From Sperchopsis tessellata (Eukaryota; Arthropoda; Insecta; Coleoptera; Hydrophilidae): a stretch of DNA of 39,987 bases. The position numbers and the translations under genes were made by a program. The stretch lies in NCBI GenBank assembly GCA_033557685.1, contig JAWQRN010000088.1, positions 1-39,987 of the forward strand, written 5' to 3'. The notes beneath the pieces are model-generated. The model did no database searches, was not told the DNA's origin, and saw only the letters and a program-made list of their open reading frames with translations. Each line of letters begins with the position of its first letter. Positions within the stretch are counted from its first letter, which is position 1. Shown here in pieces: positions 10,316 through 22,480 of the stretch.

Positions 10316-12783
10316 ATGTTATCATCAAGGTTGCGATTCCAAACGATTCGAAGCATTAGGACTTATTACACAGTAAAATCTGATGTAAAGAAGACTACAG
10401 AAAATGTGATAGCGAGGCAAATGTATGCTAGAATAAAAACGTCAGGGCCATTAACAGTTGCTGATTATATGAAAGAAGTATTAATTAATCCCACAGGGGG
10501 TTATTACATCAAAGGAGAAGGCATAGGCCAAGGTAATAATTAGAAATATTAAAACCGATGACAGAACATTAAAACTTAATGCATGTTTATAGCCTTTGAT
10601 AGGATCTAATATTTTCTCTAGTTTTACCATGTCATTGCACAACAGTAATTATATATCTCCCGGAAAACCTGAAGATATTTACTGTAGCCGTGGAAGTCTA
10701 CGTACGGAAGTAAATATATAGTTATACATTACGGGTAGTATTATAAATATATTTTAAAATATGCTTATTTATTTCAGGTGGAGATTTTATTACATCTCCA
10801 GAGTTGGGTCAAGTGTTTGGTGAAATGGTAGCGATATGGTTTTTGAACGAGTGGTCGAAAGCAGGATCACCTAAACCTTTCCAAATAGTAGAACTGGGTC
10901 CTGGAAAAGGTTCTCTAATGCAAGATATTTTGAGGGTCTTCAATCATTTTCAATCTTTGCAAAGTTGCTGTGTTAATCTGGTAGAAGTTAGTTCGCAGTT
11001 GAGTGCAGCTCAGGCAATGACACTTTGCATAAGCAATGAAATCATCACTGATAAACATTCTGTTTTTCATAGACAAGGTAATTTGAAATATTATGAGTGT
11101 ATGTTATAACTTTCGTGATGAGGATGGGAGAAGCTCTTTTGCCTAGAGTCAAGAGAAATAGGACGTAGAGGCAGAGGTCGACCAAGGTTCATTTGGCAGC
11201 AGAGCGTAGGATGAATATTGGCAAGCAGAGGAATTTCTCTGGAGCAAACAGAAGAGAATGATGCAGGTCAGGGAAGAGTGGAGAGCTTTCTCTAAGACTT
11301 GAGTATAGATACCTCAACACCAGAAATGGTTTGAGAGGTTAAAGATAAAGATCAGCTTTAATAGAAAAATGGTTATTTTTTTAATTTATACGTATAATTT
11401 TAAATAATTAGTAAAGCTAAGTTTATGGTTTTGCAAGGACATGAGATATTTTTAATGAATAATAATAATAATAGAAAGGGGTTCTAGATTTGAACTTTTA
11501 GGAACAGAGCTGGTGATGAATGGCCATGTTCACGAACAGAGAGAAACGGTGGAACAGATAAGTTGAAAATAAATTTGTTAGATTATTAGAGAAATCAAAG
11601 TTCGTCTAAAAGCTTTGGCAAAGGCATTCCATATGACATCGGCTTGGAGTTAATGATCGACCTTGAATGATAAAAACTGTGGTAGTAGTAGCTAGCTTCA
11701 GAGTCTTCTTAACTGGTGTTATTGTTTAACTAAATGAAACTATTTTTTCAGGAATTACAAAAGAAGGTGTTCCGATAAAATGGTTTTCAAAGTTTAATGA
11801 AATTCCAGAAGCTTTCACTTTGCTAATAGCACATGAATTTTTCGATGCCTTACCTATCCACAAATTTCAGAAAACCAAAGATGGTTACAGAGAAATATTA
11901 ATCGATATAGATGAAAGTAAAGAATTGGGCTTCAGATATATCATTGCAAGAGAACCTACACCCGCTTCAAAACTGTTCATTGATAAAGCTGAAACGAGAG
12001 AACATGTTGAAGTGTCTCCTAACAGCATTATTCTAGCTACAGAAATAGCAAGTCGACTTACTGCTGACGGTGGATTGGCTCTTATAGCGGATTATGGGCA
12101 TGATGGAACAGGAACTGATACCTTTAGAGCTTTCAAAAAACATCATCAGCATGACCCATTGGTTGAACCAGGAATGGCAGATCTAACAGCAGATGTGGAT
12201 TTTGCTACTCTAAAGAAGGTAACGAAATTGTTTTGGTAGTTGTACATAATCAGTTTTATCTTAAAAGAAAATACATTTATTATCAACATGTTAATCAAAA
12301 TATCTACCACAAGAATACAAAAATCACGTGAAATAAAAAAATCTTGTAAACATATATCAAACAAGGCGTAAAGAAAAAACTAAAATAAAACAATGCTATC
12401 ACAATATAAGCAGACAAGTGATAATAGAACATCCAACCACCTCTTCTTGTCCAAAACTTGTTGACGGCTTTTGGTTTTGAAAAATAGTATTTTTATTATT
12501 GTAATGTCTTTTTTTTACTGTGTTACAGGCTGCTACAGCTGATGGAGGTGTTCTGGCATTTGGACCAGTTTCGCAAAAGGACTTTTTACATCGGTTAGGT
12601 GTTGAACATAGAGTTAAGAAGTTGAAAGAAAGTGTGAACGTAAAACAACATGAAGGGCTTGATTTTTGCTATCACATGATGACGGATGCTGACAAAATGG
12701 GCTATAGATTTAAGTTTTTGTCACTTGTACCAGCTACAATGGATACAATTTTGAAAAAATATCCTGTAGTTGGTTTTCATTAA
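10316..12783 (+). CDS. NDUFAF7: NDUFAF7, complex I assembly arginine methyltransferase, 4 exons
   Basis: Exons are 10316-10532, 10778-11077, 11752-12218 and 12529-12783, all GT-AG, giving 412 aa (human about 440). The protein belongs to the MidA/DUF185 family and is known to dimethylate an arginine of NDUFS2 early in complex I assembly in the mitochondrial matrix. The N-terminus is Arg/Ser/Thr-rich with no acidic residue in the first 20 positions, as expected for a mitochondrial presequence. Family blocks seen are GDFITSPE (74-81), the SAM-binding loop ELGPGKG (111-117), AHEFFDALPIHKFQ in exon 3, ADYGHDG, and GMADLTADVDF near the end of exon 3. Every exon carries recognisable family sequence and the frame is uninterrupted, so the gene looks functional. 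The start is the only ATG before the presequence. Intron 2 contains a LINE remnant. Confidence 0.97.
11120..11345 (+). mobile_element. LINE 3'-end fragment in NDUFAF7 intron 2
   Basis: The frame at 11161-11196 reads GRRGRGRPRFIW, the GRP-R-W motif found just before the C-terminus of many non-LTR polyproteins. Degenerate sequence follows, ending in a W-R-A-F-S-like string. The rest of the intron to 11751 is non-coding and may hold further decayed pieces. Confidence 0.5.
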
Positions 12784-12806
12784 TGTTGCTTTAAGTTGTA
12801 CTTGTA

Positions 12807-12812
12807 AATAAA
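12807..12812 (+). promoter_or_regulatory. poly(A) signal of NDUFAF7
   Basis: AATAAA 24 bases after the stop codon; the 3' UTR is short. Confidence 0.75.
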
Positions 12813-13489
12813 TATAAATATGTCAACCTTTTAAGTTAGTGTTTTATTTAGGTGCAATTTAATAATACCCTTACTGACCTCAAATCAAAACAATCTTGTT
12901 AATTTGTTTCAAAAGTTATAGGTCTATTGCAATTATAATAAAACGTTGTTTGTTTCAATCATTCGTGGTGTCAGATTAACCGTGGTATAAATTTATTTTT
13001 TTTTAATTATATTTTAAAATACTGGAACTTTATATTGAAAAATGTGCGTTTTATATGCAGGTAGATTCATAAAATACAGGGAGGCATCACTGTTGTGATT
13101 TACCGTAATCTGGTAATTCATGATAGAAATATTTTTACACATGCAGATAGAGGGTCAAGTGCGCTATACATCATCTGTTTCATTTGTAAATCTAGTCACA
13201 TTTGTCTCTGTTTAAGTGCTGCCATTTTTGTAATAAAATTTATCTAATATTTCAACCCATAAAATATCGAGAAATAGAAATGAGTTGTTTTAATAATGGA
13301 AAATATATTAGAAATTATTAGAAAACGTGAAAAAGTGAAACTGTTTTGTCACTTACAGCTGAAAATGGATTTTTTTTTTAACATAACACACAAAAGCCCA
13401 TATTAGCCATATCTGTATAATAGTTAACATATATAGATATTTCAATTAATTAACTATCTTTGTTGAATTATATAGGCTTTCAGCAACAC
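12813..13489. other. Spacer downstream of NDUFAF7
   Basis: AT-rich, with no gene, RNA or clear repeat boundary recognised. Confidence 0.5.
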
Positions 13490-15115
13490 TTTAAACCTTG
13501 CACTTGTTGATTCTCTTATGCTTTGCGGTAGATTATTGTACATTCGCACACCCAGGTACAAAATTCGTTTTTCTACAGTCCTGGTCCTTACTCTGTCCAT
13601 GTATATGTTTCCCGCAGTTCTTGTGTAGTGTCAATGTATGTCTCTATTTTTTTGTATTTTCATGTCACTATCTCCTGATTCTATTTTTCTCATTATCTTC
13701 AAGGATTCATACTTTGTTAATTCTGCGATGTTCATTTGTTTGGTAATTTGATATAGTTCTGAAGTTGGGGTATAATAGTTAAGGTAGTATATTATCTTTA
13801 AAAGTTTATTTTGTCGTCTTCGGAGAGTATTTATTACATATATGCTTGCAGTACTCCAGAATGGGAGCATGTATGTGATTTTTGTCTTCGCATAGGTTTC
13901 ATACACCATTTTATTATATTTCTTTTGGTAGGCAGTCTTTTATTTTATATGCCAAACAGATGTAAGAGGACACTATGTTTTGAAATTCATGGATATGTTG
14001 CTTCCAGGTCAAGCTTTGGTCTACTGTAAGTCCAAGGTAATTTACTGTTTTTACAACTTTCCATGATTCATGAAGCACTTGTCTGTATTCAGTGTTAATA
14101 ATTTAGTGTTTGTCCACTTAAATAAAAGGGCTAAGTTGCCTTGAATTTTCCTTTATGTGTCATAGTCATCTTTGTTATCATAAAAAATTGCTAAGTCGTC
14201 CGTATACATTATCATTTTTCCATGTAATTTATTGAGTGTTAAGTCATTAATGTATATGTGAGGGCCCAGTATCGATTCTTGGGGTACTCCATATTTGATG
14301 GTTGTTCTTGTACTAGTTTTGCAGTTTATCATAGTATATTGCTTACGGTTTTTTAGGTAGCTATTCAGGATTCCTAGCACATTGTTATTTACTCCTATGT
14401 CAACTAATTTATTGACAAGAGTGTTGTGATGCACTGTTTCAAATGCTTTTTTAAAGTCTAATATTATGCCTGTGACGTAGTTTCCATCACCCATGTTCAA
14501 TTGAAGGTAGTTTATTTGGTTTGTCATTGCTGTAGACGTGCCCTTTCCTCTTGGAAACCGTGTTGAGATTGTATTAGTAGTTTGATGTTTTCTATGTATT
14601 AGACTAATCTCTTGTGTATGACTTTTTCAAAAATCTTGCTCAGTACAATTAAATTTATTCTTTCTTCGACCTGTGTATATAGGTGTTATTCTTGCTATCT
14701 TTAGTTCATCTGCAATGGTTCCTGCCTTGTGTGCTTGTTTATCATTTCAGCTATTTCTTGTTCATCATCTATTGTTAATCCTTCTTCTGTGAGAAGCTCT
14801 TTTATTTCTACTTTCTTTAGATTATTGTCATCTTTAGTCTGCTTTATTATTCTACACAGTTTCTCGCTGTTTCCTTCTGCTGTTTTTATTTGGTTTATGT
14901 AGAAAAACTTTTTTGTTTTTTTTCTTTACTCCTTTGAAATTTGTCTTTAGTATTGTACTAAATCGGTTTTGTATCTTACTTGTATAGGTTGCATTTCTTT
15001 CTTTTATTTGTTGGAAGACTTCTTTGGTATAACCATTTTTCTCTCACCGACATTATGTAACTGCGATTGACATTCTTTGTGGACCTTTCTATTTCATCTT
15101 TAGTTATGTCTTAGC
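13490..15115 (-). mobile_element. Decayed Jockey/CR1-like LINE, minus strand
   Basis: Minus-strand fragments of one reverse transcriptase. From the 5' side they are a Lys-rich pre-RT region (about 14700-15050), an ILDFKKAFETVHHNTLVNKL block near 14400-14470, GVPQESILGP near 14255-14290, the catalytic box mutated to YTDDLA near 14180-14200, then a C-terminal region with TLRRRQNKLLKI (near 13800-13835). Frameshifts separate the pieces and the endonuclease part is absent. It lies between NDUFAF7 and ACTR8, antisense to both. Confidence 0.88.
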
Positions 15116-15574
15116 CAGCAAAATGTACAGGACATCACTGAAAACCGAATTGTATACATTTGTTTGAAGAAAATAGAAAGGGGTTTGAGTGTACGAAGAA
15201 AAGAAGATTTTAAGTTGTATTGTAATTTGTTTTGAATATGTATTATTTAGAATTTTTATGTTTAATAAACATAACATTGATTATTGCTATAACTAATACT
15301 ACTAACTAATATATACTTAACCACTAACGTATATACTTAATCCGTGACCAAATGCTGTTAATAAACTTTTATGAAAATAGAACTCAATAGTCGACGGCAT
15401 GGTTAGTGCTTTACCATAGTTTTTATAAATTTGTACGAATAATAAAAAGATATAAACGTCAAACTAACAACAGAATAAAGTGAGGTTAGAGTTGTGTAAA
15501 CATGCAACCTATTAGAACAGAAGAGCTTTTGTGTTTTTAAAAATAAACTTTGCATATAAATAGTGTTTTCTAAA
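15116..15574. other. 5' flank of ACTR8
   Basis: AT-rich, expected to hold the ACTR8 promoter and 5' UTR. No distinct core promoter element can be named. Confidence 0.4.
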
Positions 15575-18500
15575 ATGCCCTCAATACCAGAAACAATACC
15601 CCCTGAATACATTCATTCGAAATCCATAATTGTGATACATCCTGGATCTCTAAACTTACGAATAGGTAGGGCTGCCGATTTGAATCCTGTGACTGTATTA
15701 CATGCAATAGCTAGAAGATGTTTAATGGGCGGTGAGTTATTTAAAGACCCATTCTTACCTCCAAGAATAGAGCTTAACCAGACTCAGGAGATTGAAGAAG
15801 CTCGGCTTGCTGTTTCGCACACTTTGCAATCGTGTTTACAATCTGATGGTCGGAGAAGATATGCAACACCACCTCAGCAAATTGCAGCATTTAATAGGCG
15901 GTATGTTAGTATTAAAAAAAAATAACATTGTTACATGCATTTGTTTATATATAGAATCGGTTCTCTAGATATTACTACTTATATAAATTTATTGTTATTC
16001 ATTGAGAGTCTATTATATTTCTATAGAGTAATTATTGGGTTTAAATGCCTAAGACTGGACATTTTTCTGGACAGTGATGTTTTTTATGTTTCCTCTTGCA
16101 CCAATCAAAAAATGTCTTCACTTCATCATTTTTAGGTCACAACCAGAAATCCTTAGTAATAATGGAGGGGAATGGATAAAACCTGAAGGCGATATAGTAA
16201 TTGGAAATGACATATTAAAACTGAATCCTATAGAAATTTTCAACCTTCATTTTCCTTTTAAAAGAGGTGATTTGAACATCCACTCTGGACCTGGAGGTTC
16301 GATGACTGCAGTTATGGCAGATTTAGAAACTATTTGGTTGGATATTTTGGATTCTCACTTTAACTTGAAGAAAGCCGACCTCAAGCAATATAAAGCTGTA
16401 CTTGTTATACCAGATGTTTATAATAGAGTGTATCTCCGAGAAATGACGACACTTCTATTAGTGAGAATGGGATTCGGTAGCTGTTTTTTAGTTCAGGTAT
16501 ATATACATATTTTATATTTGTAGCCTATAGGTATAGGTAGTATTCATTTGATGCTCTTGATGTTAAGTTTGCCTTGTTTTCCAGTCATCATTGCTTAAGA
16601 ATTAATCCTTGGAAGCCTTCATTTCTTTTTTTCTATGTTTGGGGGTCAACGTGGGACTCATCAAAGCAATGTCCATTTGGGGTTTATTTCAATTCATTGT
16701 GAACTAATTTTAATATTTTTCTTTTCTTTTCAAGGACCATGTGGCTGCTACGTTTGGTTCTGGCCTCAGCTACGCCTGTGTAGTAGACGTCGGCGACCAA
16801 AAAACATCAGTTTCTTGTGTTGAAGATGGGGTTTGTCACCCAAACACGAGGGTAAGATTAGAATATGGAGGTGGAGACATAACGCAAACATTCTTTTGGC
16901 TTCTACAGAAATGTGCGTTCCCGTACAAGACTTGTAGTGACCAAAATAAGTTAGATACGATGCTCTTGCGGAAACTAAAAGAAGATCTCTGCCATGTGAA
17001 TTTGGACATCTGCGGTTCTCAAGAAAAGTCATTTGTGTTGAAGCAACCGGATAAGCCTGTGATGCAGTATACAATACAAGTTGGAGATGAATGCATCGTT
17101 GCTCCTTTAAGTTTGTTTAGTCCCGAGTTGTTTGGTATGACTGGTTCAAAAGCCGTTCACACCCAAAAAAGATCTAGTGGTGATCCGGAAGACATTTATG
17201 ATGAAAACTATTTGAGAGAGATTAGAAGAAAAGGTATGAAAGAGAATTTGGAGCCAAGTTCTTCGGACCTACTCAATGAACAATATTTTGAGCAGAACAG
17301 CTCTCAAAATCAAGGTAATGAAGATGACATCGTGGTTGATGCTATCGACACTGTAATTACAAGTTCCGATAGAGAGTTTGTTGTGAATCCGGGGCAGATA
17401 CTTGGATTGGATCAAGCGATTCTACAAAGCATTGATAGGCAAGTTCAGATGTTTTTAATGAATTTCCCCAGACTATAGCTCATGTTAACCAACCATGTTC
17501 ACTTATGATATCTTTCTGATATATCAGAAAATTTAACTGAATTTCTCATACATATAGCAATGCCACTTCGTGAATATTTATATCTAGCTCTGCAGTATTT
17601 TCTTACGTCCAATTACACCTTCGTCTGGTGGTGATTAAACTGTTGTTTTTGGAGTAACTAATATGTTTATTATTTTATTTTATTTTATTTACACTGCTCT
17701 ACAGATTATTCCATTTACAGAGCAGGTTACAGAGTTTTTCTCAAAATGTTACAAAATCACAAACACATTAACAATAAGATAATGCAAAAAAAGAAAAACG
17801 ACAATCAAACAAATAGTGGACGTAGGATTGTTTTAAGTTGTGATGGAGTTGTATTGAATAAATCAATTGACCTCTGGGCTGTATGGTATGTGGTACACAT
17901 CCTGTGAATAGTAGTTTGTTAGTAGGTTGGTATGTGATTTTGGGGATAAAATGAGTTGCAGTGCCTAGAATCATCGACAAGATTGTTAAATAGTTTGTAC
18001 AAGAACTATATATCGATTACTTTTCTACAAGCATTGAAAATTTCAAGTAGAACAGCATTAGGGAGACCTTGTTCTGGACAGGTATTGAATTTTTAAAATA
18101 AAGATATTTCAGCGTTTTCCTTTGCACACATTCAAGCATTAGATCATAATTTACATACTGGGGGTTCCATATGACGGAGCCATATTCAAGTTTAGGAATG
18201 TGTGTGGTTTTACTAGATCTAATAATAAATCTAAGCATATGATGTGCTGAGGATGTAATTTCAGTGATACGGGAATTGAAAGTTACGTCAATATCATATT
18301 TAATGCCATCACAGCGACTTAGCAGACAGCTGGATATACTATACTGGAAGTTTATGGGGTTTAATTTTTGACTGCAGCTTACAACTTTGCATTTGTCAGT
18401 ATTAATTTGTTTGACTCACACCAGTTGGCTAGCCAGATGAGATCATCTTGTAGAGATCTGCAATCTTGGAGACTGTATTAGAGCATATATATTTAAATCA

Positions 18501-19864
18501 TCAGCAAAGAGAAGTTTATGGTTTTGTAAGGAGAGTGTGTTGTCATCAATAAATAACAAAAACATCAAAGGTAGCCATGAAAGAATCGTATGATTGTCCA
18601 AGATGATGAACAGACAGAAGACGTTGAGAAAGATATGATGAGAAGAGGTCCGATAGGGTATTGGGGAGACCTAAGTTCCTAAGTTTAAGGATGACGATAT
18701 GACTTCATTTTGACCTTGTTGGTCAACTTTTCAGGTTAAAAATTGAGTGAATGAACATAAGTTACTAGTAATGAATCTTTGTTGCATGAAACCATTCTGA
18801 TGAATAGATATCTGTCTTTGTACATGTGGATAAATAGCATCGTAAAGACAGGACTCAAAAACCTTGGCAAAATTAGACAGAATGGCTATCAGTCGATAGT
18901 TTTTGATATATTTATTTCCTGATTTGAATACGGAGATTACACGGGCGAGTTTCCAAGTTGTTGGAAAGGTGCTTGTTTTGAGGAACAGGCTGAATAGAAT
19001 TTCTATTGGCGTTGCTAGAATATGATGACAATCCTTAAGAATAAATCCAGGGACAAAATCTGGACCAACTGAAAATTAAGGGGTCGTTTTTTTGAAAAAT
19101 TTTGTTATACAGTCTTTAGAGATAGAGTTTAAGCAAAGAATATTAGAGTCAGAGTTAGAGGTTTGAGCACAAGTACTGTTATCGGGGTTCGCTGTGTAGA
19201 CGTTTTTAAAAAATTCAATGAAGTTTTCTATAATATCCTGAGGATGGGAAATATTTAGATTATTATATGTTGTAGTGGATGGTATTGAGAAGCTAATTTT
19301 TAAGTTTTTCATGTAGTTCCAAAAATCTTTGGGGTTAGTTTTGGAGGATTGCTCTGATTTGCGGGTAAATTCGCTATAGGCAGTTCTTAGATCAGTTTTA
19401 ATTTTATGACTAAGACGTGCATACTCAGCTGAATAGTAAGCACTGTATGGATTTGCTTTACTTAATTTTAAGAATCGGTACTTGGCTCTTATATAAGTTT
19501 TACTGCTACTTGTGAAACAAGGATGAAATCCACTCTTATAAAAATCTTTTGTTTCAGATGTCCAAATGAAGAATTAAAACGCAAAATGTATGGTTGTATA
19601 TTGGTAGTCGGTGGAGGCATGAAATTCTCTGGTATCGCTACGTGGTTGCAAAATAGAATATCCTTGCAAATTCCGTACCTATATCGTGCTGAACAGTTGG
19701 ACATTATCACAAACCCAAGAGATATGGATTCTTCAATGGTAGCGTGGAAAGGAGCGTCAATTATGTCATGCCTTGAGACAGCTCAAGAACTATGGATTTT
19801 GGCTACAGAATGGGAAGTCGGTGGAGTTAGAATGCTTCGAGAAAGAGCTCCTTTTGCCTGGTGA
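15575..19864 (+). CDS. Actr8: Actin-related protein 8 (INO80 complex subunit), 4 exons
   Basis: Exons are 15575-15900, 16136-16496, 16735-17438 and 19558-19864, giving 565 aa (human about 620). Arp8 is a nuclear actin fold that, with Arp4 and actin, binds the INO80 ATPase and linker DNA. Matches to the family cover the whole length: IIVIHPGS near residue 23, LRIGRA, the GDLNIHSGPGGSMTAV block, the IPDVYNR block, TFGSGLSYACVVDVGDQKTSVSC spread across the start of exon 3, GDPEDIYDE, LGLDQAI, ILVVGGGMKFSG in exon 4, and the C-terminus ending in MLRERAPFAW. The ATG at 15575 is used; the upstream in-frame GTG is not a eukaryotic start. A hydrophilic insert at about 385-440 is usual for Arp8. Intron 3 (17439-19557) has a GC donor and contains a LINE. 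The frame is intact and looks functional. Confidence 0.97.
17437..17444 (+). other. GC splice donor of ACTR8 intron 3
   Basis: The junction reads AG|GCAAGT. Joining AG (17437-17438) to the A at 19558 makes an Arg codon and gives SIDR followed by CPNEELKRKMY, matching Arp8 order. The nearest GT (AGGCAA|GTTCAG) would force the next exon into a frame that hits a stop after three codons. GC-AG introns normally keep exactly this otherwise perfect donor context. Confidence 0.9.
17645..19510 (-). mobile_element. Jockey-like LINE remnant inside ACTR8 intron 3
   Basis: Minus-strand reverse transcriptase pieces: a pre-RT region with NPKDF-type sequence (about 19300-19340), a block ending LSNFAKVFESC-like (about 18850-18890), LLFADDLNIYA (about 18485-18520), and a C-terminal segment with LEYGSVIWNPQYVNY near 18140-18200 followed by VQRKTLKYLYFK. 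The region between palm motifs is shortened. The 3' tail is a TAAAA repeat (17675-17693 read on the minus strand). Stops make it inactive. It is antisense to ACTR8 and is most similar in layout to the copy at 28550-29335. Confidence 0.85.
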
Positions 19865-19987
19865 AAAAGGGAAGAACACTTAATAGAAAAATTTTTGGTC
19901 AATGTGACTGAAACAAAGAAGACCATTATGGTCGTCTAGAAGCGAATGTATATAGAGTAATAAATTCAGAAGTTTTGAGGAAAGATA

Positions 19988-19993
19988 AATAAA
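19988..19993 (+). promoter_or_regulatory. poly(A) signal of ACTR8
   Basis: AATAAA 124 bases after the stop; another AATAAA sits at 19959-19964. Confidence 0.55.
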
Positions 19994-20600
19994 ACTGATG
20001 CTATGTGTTTTCATATGCACATGAACTGGGTCCAGTGTATTCACATCTTACGAAACCGATATAAAACAACTCTCAAATTTTAGATCTTTAAAACATTTTA
20101 CAGGACCAAATTTTTAAATTAGTTCAGTGTACTATATTGTATATGTATTTAGTATTGTATTTCTAACTAGAACATTTTATTATTTTAACCTTGATATAAA
20201 TATTTATTTGTCTAAATTACAATAAAAAATTTACATAAGTTCAAAAAGTGTTTTTAATAATTATAATACGATCTTACTTTAGTCTTTAATAGCATTTCCC
20301 GGACTTCTAATCTGCATTCTATTTATTTTAATATTGATTAACAATCAATCAAATCAGGTTTGGGTATCAAAACTTTAACCACAATAATTTGAAAACCATT
20401 AACATGCGTAAATACAATTTAACACTTATATTTACAAAGAAATAATATAAATATAAAATAAACAAATGTACTGATAAAAATGGGAAAATTAATGGAATGA
20501 ATTTAAATAGTGTGTATTGCTTCTCGTGTTCAATATTGAAGTGGCCGATAAAAATGGCAGGTGGCAGATTTTATTGATCAGGTACATATGTAAATACAAA
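19994..20600. other. Spacer downstream of ACTR8
   Basis: AT-rich, with no gene or repeat family recognised. Confidence 0.4.
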
Positions 20601-21720
20601 TTATGTCTTGATAAGTCATTATAATATTGCAGTAATCTCATGTAAATTGGCCATCAAGTATTTCCGGTATGGTGTAGGGTGGTTTCTTTATGAAGTACTT
20701 CTCCAGGTAGCCCATCAATCTTTTGGTGGAGCTTCTTTTCCACTGCTTAGGAAGTATGTTGAATATTTTTATTCTCAAATAGTTTACTTTCATAGTCTCT
20801 TATTCATTATTAGGTGCTGATGCAGATTCTGCACCCCAATCTAATCCGCCTGGCCTCTCCTCAGGTAGTGTAACATAATCGGTGTTATCTGGTACCCCAT
20901 CTAGTCAAGTTTTTATATACTTAGTTTCACTAGAATTGATAATTTAGGAACTTTTCCACGCTGTAAAAAGCCTCATCTAAAAGTAGCTCCTTGATGGCCC
21001 TCTTGAAGATTTTTCGATCTTCTTCTTTTATTGTACAGTTTTATCGCCAAGTGGTTCGTTATGTGTTGAGATTTTACAACTCTGTGGTATGGCATAAATA
21101 TCTTTATACCTTGTGTCAAAAGAATGAACACCACTACTCCTTTGGAAATCATTTTTATTTTTGTGAATACACATTAGACAGGTAAGTATCAATACACTGG
21201 GAATAGTTAGAATTTCTTTTTTTTTTTAAACAGCGGTCTGCAACTTTCCATGAAGCCCCCTCTAGAGCTCTAACTGCCTTCTTTTGCAGCCTGAATATGG
21301 CTTCAGCCTCAGGTGATGAGCCCAAAACCAAGAAACCATATGCGAAATAGGTATTTCTTGCTGTTTTTGGTGTTATGTTTTAATATATCTTTTTCAGACA
21401 GTAAATTGCAGATGACAGTTTTTTCTTTAAATCATTTATATGACTAGACCAGGTAAGTGTTTCAGAGAACCGCAGGAACGTGATGTTTTGAGGTTGCACA
21501 TACTCATTTCTTTTTGTGTATAAAGTTAGAATTTGAGTTTTTTTCTTTGTTCATTTTAAGGTGATTTCTATCAAACCAGTTTTTGGCTTATTTCAGACTT
21601 AGGTTTGTTTTCTGTTTCAGTGTTGTGGGTTTTTTATGTGTGTTTATGAAAGATGTATAATCAGCGAAGAGACAGGTGCCATCCTCTGATACGTTTGAGG
21701 GCAAATCATTCACATATACC
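20600..21720 (-). mobile_element. 5'-truncated Jockey-like LINE, minus strand
   Basis: Reading the minus strand from 21720: a VNDLPSNVSEDGTCLFAD block (catalytic region mutated), NWFDRNHLKMNKEKTQIL, TFLRFSETLTWSSHI, then LVLGSSPEAEAIFRLQKKAV followed by RALEGASWKVADR. This is the fingers-to-C-terminus order of Jockey-type reverse transcriptases. The sequence starts abruptly near 21720 at the conserved YVNDL region, so about half the reverse transcriptase and all upstream parts are missing. Stops and frameshifts are present. Confidence 0.82.
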
Positions 21721-21914
21721 ACGAAAGGTGGGTTGGCAAACAACCCAATGTGGGCGGAAATAGCATCCTATGCTGGCCACCAGAGAGGGAAATTTCAAAA
21801 CTTGTTTCACTAACCGTAATAAAAATAATGTAGTTTTTATGTTTTCAATCTTAAAACTAGAATCCATTTTATTTTCGTTGTAATGAAGATTTATATTTTG
21901 TTTTTTACTTGACA

Positions 21915-22480
21915 TGAAAAATGTCCACAGAATCTGTCAGGGCAATAAAACAATATTCGGTCTTAAAACGCGCCTGACAGCAAGTATCCTACCACTCCAG
22001 TCCAAAGAGAAACTACACAAAGCTCTCATAAGACCAGTTATTTCATATGGATGTAAAGGCTGGATTCTTACACAGGAATTACACCAAAAACTAGTAAAGA
22101 CGGTGCTACGGATGGTATACAGCCCAATAAGAACAGAGGACGGATACAGAGAACGAATGAACCATGAACTGGAAGAACTAATAAATGGACAATCATAGGC
22201 CACATATAGGCTATGCAGATAAGGTGGCTAGGACACGTGCAGTGGATGGAGAATGACAAGACCACCAAGCAAGTGCTACATGCAAGACCGGAGGGAAGAT
22301 GGCCGGTAGGACGCCCAAATGTAAGATGGAAAGACGATGTGAAGGAAGACCTGAGGAGTCTGAAAGTTAGAGATTGGAATAGAAAAGCTGAAAGTAGAAA
22401 TGACTGGAGAGGAGTAGTTTTGGTGCCAAATCCCTTCGAGGGACATAAGGCCATAGAAAGAAAGAAAAAGTCCAACAAAA
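21915..22480 (+). mobile_element. 3'-end fragment of an RTE-like LINE, plus strand
   Basis: Two overlapping plus-strand frames with one frameshift near 22200. The first has LHKALIRPVISYGCKGW (near 22015-22065). The second has IRWLGHVQWMEND, then GRWPVGRPNVRWKDDVKEDL and WRGVVLVPNP. This is the standard C-terminus of non-LTR polyproteins of the type whose RT is seen at 6100-7680. No upstream RT domain is attached. Confidence 0.88.

Noticed and set aside
16766..17074. A 102-codon minus-strand frame inside ACTR8 exon 3
   Set aside because: It lies opposite conserved Arp8 coding sequence and has no features of its own.
22068..22478. A 136-codon minus-strand frame
   Set aside because: It is the reverse of the conserved LINE C-terminus read on the plus strand.
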